Shown: one piece after another, positions 33,307 to 41,287 of the stretch
Numbering within the stretch: the stretch's first letter is position 1
Layout of the letters: each line of letters begins with the position of its first letter
NCBI GenBank assembly: GCA_035471805.1
Contig: DATIPS010000049.1
Span: 1 to 62,682, forward strand
Source: Acidimicrobiia bacterium
GTDB taxonomy: Bacteria; Actinomycetota; Acidimicrobiia; Spongiisociales; JAHEDJ01
Reading direction: 5' to 3'
DNA length: 62,682 nt
The notes under the pieces: model-generated
The model's input: only the letters and a program-made list of their open reading frames with translations
Databases searched by the model: none
Told to the model about the DNA's origin: nothing
Program-made: the position numbers and the translations under genes

Positions 33307-35096
33307 ACCGTCCGGACATCACCGTCCCGCTCCGTGACGCCGTTGGCGTCCATCCATTCGAGGAGCGGGACGGCGTATTTCCTGGACAATCCGAAGTGGT
33401 CGCGGAACTCGGCGACGGTGAATGGTGTCGGCATCGCTCTCATGCGCTCGATGAGGCCATCGAGCTGCTCGGGCAAATAGACCAGTTCAGGCCCGACCCT
33501 CACAATCCGTGCCTCTCGAAGCAGCGCGTGCAGTAGATCCGGATCAATCGACAGTTCCTTGATGCGAGGCACAGCCAAACCGGCCGTTCGGAGCTCGTCT
33601 CGAACAGACTCCCAGTCCGCCTCGCGCCCCGCATCGAGTCCGCCCGCGAAGTCTGCGGTTGCCACGGTCGCCCCGTCGTCGCGCAACTCGTCGCCGGAAT
33701 CGATCAATGCCTCGAGGAAGTCGAGATCGACTTCGATGCTGCTGGCGAGACTGGCCTTCGGTACACCCGGTCGCAGCGGGTTCTCTTCCTGAAAGGCACG
33801 CGCCGCAGCCACGGCCCGGTCGGTGATCTGGTGGGCGTGGCGGCGCGCCATGGCCCGGCCTTTCACGATCACGGCATCGGTGGGTGTCCCGCCTCCGGAG
33901 TGGGCAGCCAGTCGGGCGAGATCCTCCGTCTGCCGGGCTCCGAGCAAGGCATCGGCGATCGAGTCCGGCCCTTCGCCGAGCGCCGCACGCAGGCTGCCGA
34001 GCGACGTCAGAATCGAGGCGCGGCGCCTGCTCGGGGCGGGATTCAGAACCCGGCCGCCTCCGACGACGGAACGGCGTCCGGTTTCTCTCAGAATGAACCT
34101 GTCTCCGGCCACCACGGGAATCCGGGAGGGCAGCTCGAGCAGAGCCGCCCCGGACCCGGTGAGCTCGGCATCCTCAACGAGCCGCAGGGTCACAGGCCAT
34201 GAACCAGATCCGAGGTGCAGGTGGTAGGCGCCGCGGTTGGTCAGCGGGTCCTCCACATACCTGGCGGTCCGAACGTCCACCAGGAGCAGGTCGCTGGGTG
34301 CCCACTGACCCGGCAGGCCGAGCATCGACCCTCGCTGTACCTCCTGCCGCTCGAGCCCTGCCAGGTTGATCGCACAACGAGTGGACGGCGGCACGGTTTC
34401 GAGTTCCTGTTCATGCGACTGAAGTCCGCGGACCCGGACTTCGTGCTTGCCCGGCCAGAGCTCGAGACGATCTCCGACCCGGACGGAGCCGTCGGTGAGT
34501 GTTCCCGTGACGACGGTTCCCGCCCCGGAGATCGTGAAGGCGCGATCGATCCACAGCCTGGAGCGCCCGTTGGGCCGGGACTCGCGTCCCGCGCTCTCCA
34601 CCGCCTTCGCCAGGTGTTCCAGCAAAGACTCCTGTCCGGCGCGTGTCGGGGCGGCGACCGGAATGAGCGGGGCATCGGCGAACACCGTTCCGGCCAGGTG
34701 CTCTTCTACTTCGAGAACCGCCAGTTCGAGCAAGTCCTCATCGACCCGGTCGGTCTTTGTAATGGCTACGACGCCGTGACGCACGCCGAGTAGGTCGAGA
34801 ACTGCCAGATGCTCCTCGGATTGCGGCATCCAACCCTCGTCCGCGGCAACGACGAGCAGCGCCACATCTATAGCCTCCGTTCCGGCCAGCATGTTCTTGA
34901 TGAAACGCTCATGGCCCGGGACGTCGACGAAAGAGACCTCTGTTCCGTCCGGGAGGGTGGTCCAGGCGAACCCGAGATCGATGGTCAGCCCGCGCCTCTT
35001 CTCTTCGTCCCAGCGGTCCGGGTCACGTCCGGTCAACTGCTCGACCAGGGTCGACTTGCCGTGGTCGACATGTCCGGCGGTGCCGATTACCGGCAT
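33294..35096 (-). CDS. selB: selenocysteine-specific elongation factor SelB
   Basis: This 600-residue GTPase delivers Sec-tRNA to UGA codons marked by a SECIS element. GTAGHVDHGKST (G1), RRGLTIDLGF (G2, with the SelB-type switch), DVPGHERFIKNMLAG (G3) and TKTD (G4) are intact. The EF-Tu-like domains 2-3 and the C-terminal winged helices that bind SECIS (about 380-600) follow. It overlaps selA by 10 bp. No selC tRNA, selD or selenoprotein with an in-frame UGA was recognised in the window. Confidence 0.94.
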   Translation of the reverse strand: MPVIGTAGHVDHGKSTLVEQLTGRDPDRWDEEKRRGLTIDLGFAWTTLPDGTEVSFVDVPGHERFIKNMLAGTEAIDVALLVVAADEGWMPQSEEHLAVLDLLGVRHGVVAITKTDRVDEDLLELAVLEVEEHLAGTVFADAPLIPVAAPTRAGQESLLEHLAKAVESAGRESRPNGRSRLWIDRAFTISGAGTVVTGTLTDGSVRVGDRLELWPGKHEVRVRGLQSHEQELETVPPSTRCAINLAGLERQEVQRGSMLGLPGQWAPSDLLLVDVRTARYVEDPLTNRGAYHLHLGSGSWPVTLRLVEDAELTGSGAALLELPSRIPVVAGDRFILRETGRRSVVGGGRVLNPAPSRRRASILTSLGSLRAALGEGPDSIADALLGARQTEDLARLAAHSGGGTPTDAVIVKGRAMARRHAHQITDRAVAAARAFQEENPLRPGVPKASLASSIEVDLDFLEALIDSGDELRDDGATVATADFAGGLDAGREADWESVRDELRTAGLAVPRIKELSIDPDLLHALLREARIVRVGPELVYLPEQLDGLIERMRAMPTPFTVAEFRDHFGLSRKYAVPLLEWMDANGVTERDGDVRTVQAD

Positions 35097-36436
35097 GCGG
35101 CGGCCAGCGCGGCGGCGAGGGCGTCGTCGTCGGATACCGGGACGGCGCGAATGTCGATGATCAGCTCACCTGCGTCCCTTCGTGCCACAACCGGCGTTTC
35201 CGAAGCGAGCAGTCGATCCCATACTTCGTCGGTATCGATGTCGGTGATTGCCAGCACGGGTGTGGGCAGCTCGGCACCCGGCACCGATCCTGCTCCTGGA
35301 ACCGAACTACCCGCACGAATGTCTCCACCGGCGACCGTTCGAAGCCGGCCGAGCCTCATCTCCAGGTCTTCATAGCTCTGCGCAGCCATCTGCCAGAACG
35401 GAATCTCCGATCCGCGCCCGTCCGCGTATAGCTCCAGGGTCACGGCCAGTGCCGCCAGGTTGGCTCCGTCGATTCGCAGCGCCCGGGCGATCGGGTGGGT
35501 CGCCATCCGCTCGATCAGCTCACCGTGCCCCACGATGATTCCGGCCTGCGGGCCGCCGAGCAGTTTGTCGCCGGAGAAACTGACGATGCCGGCTCCGGCG
35601 GAGAGCGCTTGCCGGACGCCGGGCTCATTCTTGAGCCATGCGGGAGGCGGACCATCGAGCCAGGGAACGTTGTCGTCCAGCAATCCCGAACCGATGTCGA
35701 ATGCGACGGGAACACCATGCTCCCGTCCGACCTCGACGAGATCCCGCAGTGAGGTGTCCTCGGAGAAACCCATCACGCGGTAGTTGGACGGATGCACCTT
35801 GAGCAGGAGAGTCGTGTCGGCGGTCATGGCCCTCTCGTAGTCGGAGCGGCGGGTGCGGTTGGTGGTTCCGACCTCGACCATGCGGGCATGGCTGGCGGCC
35901 ATCAGTTCGGGCAGACGGTAGGAACCGCCGATCTCTATCAACTCCCCCCGGGACACGGGGACCCGGCCGTCACCTCCGATGGCGGCCAGGGTGAGCAGCA
36001 GAGCGCCGGCGTTGTTGCCCACGACCAGCGCGGCTTCCGCGCCGGTCAGGACGCGAAGGAGGGTCTGCACATATGCACCCCTCCCGCCCCGCCGCCCGGT
36101 CGACAGGTCGAACTCGAGGTTGCCGTATCCGGTTGCTGCTCGAAGGGCGGCCTCCGCAGCGGTTGCAGCAAGTGGGGCCCTTCCCAGATTCGTGTGCAGG
36201 AGGACGCCTGTGGCGTTCAGCACCTTGCGCGGCCGAGAGTTCTCGAGCTTCGACAACTTGTCCTCGGCAATCGAGCGCGCCTCGACCTCTTCGCCTGCCG
36301 AGAGCCGCCGGCGAGCCTCATCGATAGACCGGCGGGCTATCTCGGTGACGAGGGTCGCCGGCAGCGGGGACCCGATCTCGCGAACCAGTGCATCAACGGA
36401 AGGGAGGTGCCGCAGCATGATGAATAGCCTAGACAT
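35087..36436 (-). CDS. selA: L-seryl-tRNA(Sec) selenium transferase SelA
   Basis: This 449-residue PLP enzyme converts Ser-tRNA(Sec) to Sec-tRNA(Sec) with selenophosphate. The N-terminus LRHLPSVDALV, then NATGVLLHTNLGRAPL, the SYRLPELM region and the PLP lysine motif SFSGDKLLGGPQAG are typical. Both the ATG at 36436 and the ATG at 36418 are possible starts. It is divergent from fxsA with only 17 bp between the start codons, so the two promoters must overlap the opposite coding regions. Confidence 0.95.
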   Translation of the reverse strand: MSRLFIMLRHLPSVDALVREIGSPLPATLVTEIARRSIDEARRRLSAGEEVEARSIAEDKLSKLENSRPRKVLNATGVLLHTNLGRAPLAATAAEAALRAATGYGNLEFDLSTGRRGGRGAYVQTLLRVLTGAEAALVVGNNAGALLLTLAAIGGDGRVPVSRGELIEIGGSYRLPELMAASHARMVEVGTTNRTRRSDYERAMTADTTLLLKVHPSNYRVMGFSEDTSLRDLVEVGREHGVPVAFDIGSGLLDDNVPWLDGPPPAWLKNEPGVRQALSAGAGIVSFSGDKLLGGPQAGIIVGHGELIERMATHPIARALRIDGANLAALAVTLELYADGRGSEIPFWQMAAQSYEDLEMRLGRLRTVAGGDIRAGSSVPGAGSVPGAELPTPVLAITDIDTDEVWDRLLASETPVVARRDAGELIIDIRAVPVSDDDALAAALAAACR

Positions 36437-36453
36437 GCCCTTATTCTGTCGAC

Positions 36454-36816
36454 ATGCTGGTTTTGCTCTTCATCGCAGTACCCATCGCGGAACTCTTCGT
36501 CCTCGTGGCCGTGGAGGACCGCATCGGACTCGGCACCACCGTGGCCGCCATACTCCTCACTGCGGTGCTCGGAGCCTCGCTGCTGCGCAGGCAAGGCGGA
36601 GCAACGATGTCGGCCATCCGGGGGCAGATCTCATCGGGGCAGTTCCCCGGAAAGGACCTGGCCCACGGGGGGATACTCCTCTTTGCAGGCGGACTCCTCC
36701 TCACTCCAGGGTTTCTCACCGACGCGGTCGGCTTCGCGCTGATGGTGCCCGCGGTGCGGGAACTGGTGAGAATCCGGCTCGCCGGGTTCTTCCGAAATCG
36801 CACCGTCATTCTCTGA
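36454..36816 (+). CDS. fxsA: FxsA family membrane protein
   Basis: This 120-residue membrane protein has the FxsA pattern: PIAELFVLVAVEDRIGLG, GASLLRRQGG, a middle helix and LLTPGFLTDAVGFALMVPA. About four hydrophobic segments are present. In E. coli FxsA reduces phage exclusion, but in most bacteria its role is unknown. It reads in the same direction as the MBL hydrolase and the M23 peptidase. Confidence 0.88.
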   Translation: MLVLLFIAVPIAELFVLVAVEDRIGLGTTVAAILLTAVLGASLLRRQGGATMSAIRGQISSGQFPGKDLAHGGILLFAGGLLLTPGFLTDAVGFALMVPAVRELVRIRLAGFFRNRTVIL

Positions 36817-36879
36817 TCGACTTGAGCTGGGCCGAGAACGCGCGAAACTGGTCGTCGTCCCCCCGAGTTTCGAGGACCA

Positions 36880-37671
36880 GTGGAGATAGAACGGCTGCTC
36901 GCCCCCAATCCTGGACTGTTCACGGGTCCCGGCACCAACACCTATTTGGTCCGGTCGGGCGCCGCCGCCCTCATCGTGGATCCGGGACCGGTCGATTCAT
37001 CGCACGCCCGGGCGATTCTCGAAGCGGTTGCCGCCGACGCCGTGCTCGGCATCCTGGTGACCCATTCCCATCCGGATCATGCACCGCTCGCCAATCCGCT
37101 CGGCCGTGATCTGGGAGTCCCGGTCTACGGCTACGAACCCGGTCCTCAGTTCGACCCGGATGTGCTGGTCGGCGACGACGCTCGGATCCCGGTCGGCGCC
37201 GAACGGCTGACGGTGCTCTACACGCCCGGACATTCCGCGGATCACCTGTGCTTCCTTGCGGGCGACGTGCTGTTCACCGGTGACCACATCATGGGCGGGT
37301 CGACCGTGGTAGTCGAAGACATGGTCGCCTATCTCGATTCGTTGAGGCGCCTCGGTGCACTATCGCTGAGGAAGCTCTACCCGGGACACGGGCCGATCAT
37401 GGACGATCCCCGGGCGGTGATCGACGACTACATCGGCCACCGCCTGGAGCGGGAAGAGCAGATCGTCGCCGCGCTGGCCGCAGGTGCAGGCACCGTCGGC
37501 GCGGTGGTCGAAGATGTGTACGCCGACGTCGACCCGGCCCTTCATCCGCTTGCCGCTCATTCTGTGGCGGCCCACCTCAACAAACTCGTTGCTGAAGGGC
37601 GGGCGTCCTTCGAAGGCTCGGCGGATGAGCTCTGGGGGGCTCTCGTTCGGCTCATCGGGGCTCCGTCGTGA
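36880..37671 (+). CDS. metallo-beta-lactamase fold hydrolase (LACTB2-like)
   Basis: This 263-residue protein has the zinc-binding motif THSHPDHA (about 61-68), further ligands in LYTPGHSADHL and FTGDHIMGG, and a C-terminal winged-helix-like extension (HPLAAHSVAAHLNKLVAEG). This is the LACTB2-type layout. LACTB2 is an endoribonuclease in mitochondria, and bacterial substrates vary. The GTG start overlaps no neighbour. Its stop overlaps the M23 gene start (GTGA). Confidence 0.85.
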   Translation: MEIERLLAPNPGLFTGPGTNTYLVRSGAAALIVDPGPVDSSHARAILEAVAADAVLGILVTHSHPDHAPLANPLGRDLGVPVYGYEPGPQFDPDVLVGDDARIPVGAERLTVLYTPGHSADHLCFLAGDVLFTGDHIMGGSTVVVEDMVAYLDSLRRLGALSLRKLYPGHGPIMDDPRAVIDDYIGHRLEREEQIVAALAAGAGTVGAVVEDVYADVDPALHPLAAHSVAAHLNKLVAEGRASFEGSADELWGALVRLIGAPS

Positions 37672-38867
37672 GGTGGCTGCGCCTCGTCGGGGCGGTGGTC
37701 GTCATGGCGCTGCTGGCATTGCCGGCGCTTGCGCAGGTGTCCGACGACGATTTGTCCGCCGCCGAACGGGAGGTCGCCACAACCCGGGCCGAGCTCGAAG
37801 CCCTGGCTGTGGAGTTGGAGGCAGCCACGGTCCGCTCCGTCGAGCTGGACGCGGAGATCTCCCGCATCAACCGGTCGATCCTCGAAACGCAGGTTCAGGT
37901 GGCGGCCGCACTCGAGCGACTCCAGGAACGGGCCGTGGCCCTTTACACGGCGGCGGCCTCCAACCGCGTTTCGCTGCTGTTCTTCTCCGGGACGCCGGAG
38001 CAACTCGGGGCCGGCCTCAGCTATCTCGAGAGCCTGGCCCTGGACGACGAGCAGCTGGTCAACGATCTCGAAGGGCTTCGATCTGAGTACGAACGCCAGC
38101 TGGGCGTCCTTTCCGACCTCGAGGGAGAGCAACGAGTGACCGTTGAGCGACTCGATTCAGCGGCGGTATCGCTGAACGATCGACTCGACGACGCCCAGGC
38201 CTCCTACGTCGCGCTGGTCGAGCAGCGAAGGATCGAGGAAGAGGAGCAGCGCCGAATAGAAGAGGAACTCCGACGGCTGGCAGAAGAGCAACGGCTGGCA
38301 GAGGAGGCTGCTCGCGCCGCGACTTCGACCACCACGACGGTCGTCACGACCACCTCAACGGCAGCCGTTTCGTCCACTACGACGCTGCCGGATGAATCGA
38401 CGACCACAACCACCGAAACCACCACCCCGACCACCACCCCGACCACCACGCCCCCTCCGGCGGGGAACCTGGTGTGTCCGATCAACGGGTTCACGACCTT
38501 CACCGATACCTGGGGAGCCCCGCGCAGCGGCGGAAGGACGCACCAGGGAGTCGACATGCTGGCGGCTCGGGGAACTCCGGCGGTGGCGATTGAGTCCGGC
38601 ACGATTCTCCGGTTGGGCAACAGCAGCCTGGGTGGGATAACGATCTGGCTGACCGGCGTCTCCGGGGACGAGTACTACTACGCACACCTGGACGGCTGGG
38701 CGCCCGGCCTCTCTGTGGGGCAGTCCGTGGCTGCCGGCGAACTGGTGGGGACGGTCGGTTCGTCGGGCAACGCTTCATACACCGTCCCGCACCTCCACTT
38801 CGAGCTCCACCCGGGTGGAGGCTCGGCGGTGAATCCCTATCCCCTGGTCAAGGGACTGTGCGGCTAG
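37668..38867 (+). CDS. murein hydrolase activator-like M23 peptidase with coiled coil
   Basis: This 399-residue protein has a signal peptide (about 1-23), a coiled coil (about 24-215; AEREVATTRAELEALAVELE onward), a Thr/Pro-rich linker (about 215-265) and an M23 LytM domain. The zinc ligands are in THQGVDMLAARG and HLHFELHPGG, with another His in YYYAHLDGW. The architecture matches EnvC/NlpD-type cell-wall hydrolases or activators. The GTG start overlaps the previous stop by 4 bp. Confidence 0.9.
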   Translation: MRWLRLVGAVVVMALLALPALAQVSDDDLSAAEREVATTRAELEALAVELEAATVRSVELDAEISRINRSILETQVQVAAALERLQERAVALYTAAASNRVSLLFFSGTPEQLGAGLSYLESLALDDEQLVNDLEGLRSEYERQLGVLSDLEGEQRVTVERLDSAAVSLNDRLDDAQASYVALVEQRRIEEEEQRRIEEELRRLAEEQRLAEEAARAATSTTTTVVTTTSTAAVSSTTTLPDESTTTTTETTTPTTTPTTTPPPAGNLVCPINGFTTFTDTWGAPRSGGRTHQGVDMLAARGTPAVAIESGTILRLGNSSLGGITIWLTGVSGDEYYYAHLDGWAPGLSVGQSVAAGELVGTVGSSGNASYTVPHLHFELHPGGGSAVNPYPLVKGLCG

Positions 38868-39188
38868 GGGTGAGCCTCGAGGTCTGCTTTCTGCACCGAG
38901 ACCGGGCAGGGCGAGCCGCCTGCCGGCTCTGGCCATGCCACAGACACCGGTCCATGGTCGTCTTGTCCCGGTGATTCGAAACTCGCGACGTTTAACCCGG
39001 TGAGGGCCGACCTTTCGGTGGCCCTCACGCTGGTGTGATGCACTTGCGGTGGAAAAGCCTTCCCAGCCGGTCCGGCAACCTCGGCACGTTCAGGTCGATT
39101 ATCGACCACGGAGGGTAGTTTCTTGCGTAGCAATAAAAGATAGCACCATGTAACTAGTCCCTGAGCGGGCCGGGGCGGCGAACGAACC
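38868..39188. other. 321-bp convergent gap with a strong hairpin and AT-rich segment
   Basis: This gap lies between the end of the M23 gene (+) and the end of mrp (-). GTGAGGGCC (39000-39008) pairs with GGCCCTCAC (39020-39028), extended by an inner ACC/GGT pair across TTTC, a stem of 12 bp with a bulged G. Further palindromes such as GGTCGAT/ATCGACC lie near 39093-39108. The part at about 39119-39157 is AT-rich for this genome. It could be terminators or a small RNA. An 89-codon minus-strand frame crosses it but looks random. Confidence 0.55.
39000..39028. terminator. GC-rich hairpin between convergent genes
   Basis: A 9-bp perfect outer stem with an 11-nt loop that itself pairs 3 bp (ACC/GGT). 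It has no U-tract on either side, so intrinsic termination is uncertain. It may mark a bidirectional end or be part of a larger RNA. Confidence 0.6.
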
Positions 39189-40337
39189 CTATGCCGGCTG
39201 CGCCTCCAGCGCTTCTACGAGTCGTGCGATGCGAGCGGTGCAGGTTTCGTCTTCAACCGGAGGAACCAGGTCGACAACACGCTGGGCGGTTGCCATCAAG
39301 GCGGCACCTGCGGCGCTCGCCGGTGCGAAACGGGCTACCGGAGTCCCCGAGTCTCCTCCTTCGACGACGCCGGCGTCGACCGGGATGGTGCCTATCAATG
39401 GAACTCCAATCGACTCGGCCAGCTCGAGGCCTCCTCCCGATCCGAAGAGGTCGTAGCGGGTCCCGTGGTCGCAAACGAATCCGGCCATGTTCTCGATGAC
39501 TCCGACGACGGGCATGTACGACCTTCGGGCCATGTCCGCCACCCGGATGGCGACCTTCTGCGCGGCCTTCTGAGGAGTGGTGACGACGACCATCTCTGCC
39601 TGCGGGAGAAGTCTCGACAGCGCCATTTGGATATCGCCGGTTCCGGGTGGCAAGTCGATGATCAAGTAGTCGAGCTCTCCCCACTCCACCTGATGCAGGA
39701 ACTGCTCGAGGGCCTTCGAAAGCATGAGACCCCGCCACATGAGGGCGGTCTCTTCCGACTCGACGATGAGGCCGGTTGAGACGACATCGATGCCGTGCAC
39801 ATGAACCGGGATGATGATCTTCTCGTCGTTCGCTTCGAGGCGTTCGCTCGTGCCGAGCATGCGGGGAATCGAGAAGCCCCATATGTCGGCATCGAGCAGA
39901 CCAACGCGGTAACCGAGGTCGGAGATGCCGACGGCCAGATTCACGCTGACCGACGACTTCCCGACGCCTCCTTTGCCGGAGCCGACCGCGATCACTCTGG
40001 TCTTGGGGTCGATCCTGGTCGGTTCGGCTTTGTCCCTGGCGGTTTTTCTGGCCCGCTCCATCACGCCGGAACGCTGCTTCTGGGTCATCGCCCGGATGTC
40101 GATTTGCACATCGGTGACACTGCGCAGCGCCGAGACCTTGCGGACGGCGTCTTCTTCGATCTGCGAACGCATCGGACATTCGGCGATCGTCAGCGCGATT
40201 CCGAGCGTCACGACTCCGGCCGGGGTGATCTCCACATCCTGGACCATGCCGAGCTCGACGATGTCCGTCCCCAGTTCCGGATCGAATACCCCGCGCAGCG
40301 CCTCTAATACGTCATTCTTCGTGGTCACTCCGTGCAT
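39189..40337 (-). CDS. mrp: Mrp/ApbC-type iron-sulfur carrier ATPase
   Basis: This protein of about 382 residues has an N-terminal MIP18/DUF59 domain (about 1-85; LRGVFDPELGTDIVELGMV, ECPMRSQIEEDA) and a P-loop ATPase domain (GSGKGGVGKSSVSVNLA, deviant Walker A; DYLIIDLPPGTGD, Walker B). It assembles or carries Fe-S clusters. The family CxxC that bridges the cluster between subunits reads VCDHGTRYDLF here, so only one Cys is kept. The ATG at 40337 is chosen over the GTG at 40355. It is divergent from an erpA/iscA-type gene. Confidence 0.9.
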   Translation of the reverse strand: MHGVTTKNDVLEALRGVFDPELGTDIVELGMVQDVEITPAGVVTLGIALTIAECPMRSQIEEDAVRKVSALRSVTDVQIDIRAMTQKQRSGVMERARKTARDKAEPTRIDPKTRVIAVGSGKGGVGKSSVSVNLAVGISDLGYRVGLLDADIWGFSIPRMLGTSERLEANDEKIIIPVHVHGIDVVSTGLIVESEETALMWRGLMLSKALEQFLHQVEWGELDYLIIDLPPGTGDIQMALSRLLPQAEMVVVTTPQKAAQKVAIRVADMARRSYMPVVGVIENMAGFVCDHGTRYDLFGSGGGLELAESIGVPLIGTIPVDAGVVEGGDSGTPVARFAPASAAGAALMATAQRVVDLVPPVEDETCTARIARLVEALEAQPA

Positions 40338-40430
40338 GGTACCGACAATTACCACTATCGAGACATTGGAAATTACCCCGGTCGAGGGGTTATAGTTACG
40401 TACCCGTAATGAGCTGAGGAGTTAGGACCC

Positions 40431-40793
40431 ATGAGTCAGCCGTTGGCATTCAAGCCGCGTGTACCGCAGAAGGCCGTCGATCTGACGGATGGCGCCATCA
40501 ACAAGCTGCGCCAGCTCATCGAAGCCGAAGGCGATGACACGATGGCCCTCCGTCTGGCAGTGCGTCCGGGCGGCTGTTCGGGATTCTCCTACGAGATGTT
40601 CTTCGACAACGAGTTCGACGGAGCCGACACCGTCGAAGAGTACGAAGGCGTCAAGGTCGTCGTCGACCCGCAGAGCCTCGAAATGGTGCGCGGTGCGACT
40701 CTCGATTACAAGGACGGGCTGACCGGCGCGGGGTTTGCAATCAACAACCCGAACGTCACCCGCTCCTGCGGCTGCGGCAACAGCTTCTCCTGA
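40431..40793 (+). CDS. HesB/IscA/ErpA-type iron-sulfur cluster insertion protein
   Basis: This 120-residue A-type carrier has the three cluster-binding Cys: GGCSGFSYEM (about 52) and SCGCGNSF near the C-terminus. DGAINKLRQLIEAEGDD is the typical helix. GAGG-type Shine-Dalgarno before the ATG. Its divergent arrangement with mrp, sharing a 93-bp promoter region, points to common Fe-S control. ErpA and IscA cannot be told apart here. Confidence 0.92.
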   Translation: MSQPLAFKPRVPQKAVDLTDGAINKLRQLIEAEGDDTMALRLAVRPGGCSGFSYEMFFDNEFDGADTVEEYEGVKVVVDPQSLEMVRGATLDYKDGLTGAGFAINNPNVTRSCGCGNSFS

Positions 40794-40891
40794 ACTGCAG
40801 GCGTTAGGTTGTCGGCCGTGAGCTCCGCACTGCTCACTGCTACTGCCCGGCGGGCGGCGCCACCACCTCCAGGACCAGTTACTCTTGCCGG

Positions 40892-41272
40892 ATGCCCAAA
40901 CACGTACTCAGCACCCCCAGCGCGCCGCCCGCCCTCGGACCGTATTCGGTAGCAGTCGAAGCCGCCGGCCTCGTGTTCATCTCCGGTCAGGTCGCGCTTG
41001 ATCCGGCCACCGGCGACAGAGCCCCCGACGATGTCGTGGCGCAGTCGAAGCAGATCATGAAGAACCTCGAGGCGATCCTTGCCGATATCGGGCTCGGCTT
41101 CGCCGATGTAGTCAAGACCACCATCTTCCTGGCCGACATGGCCGACTTCCCGAAGGTCAACGAGGTCTACGGAGCGGCCTTCACCGACCGGCCACCGGCC
41201 CGCTCCACCGTTGAGGTGGCCGCCCTGCCCGGTGGTTTTCTGGTCGAAATCGAAACCATCGCGGCGCGCTGA
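40892..41272 (+). CDS. ridA: RidA family enamine/imine deaminase
   Basis: This 126-residue protein matches the RidA/YjgF family, which hydrolyses reactive enamines from PLP enzymes such as threonine dehydratase. LGPYSVAVEAAGLVFISGQV, VVKTTIFLADMADFPKVNEVY and PPARSTVEVAALP (active-site Arg) are intact. It lies 15 bp before the aldehyde dehydrogenase and is probably co-transcribed with it. Confidence 0.93.
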   Translation: MPKHVLSTPSAPPALGPYSVAVEAAGLVFISGQVALDPATGDRAPDDVVAQSKQIMKNLEAILADIGLGFADVVKTTIFLADMADFPKVNEVYGAAFTDRPPARSTVEVAALPGGFLVEIETIAAR

Positions 41273-41287
41273 GAGAGGAGCCCAAAG

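Noticed and set aside
38864-39133. 89-codon minus-strand ORF in the convergent gap
   Set aside because: No motif, it overlaps the hairpin, and composition looks random.
40826-40846. Possible ninth heptad array (CGCACTG, CTCACTG, CTACTGC)
   Set aside because: Only two or three weak units, too few to separate from chance.
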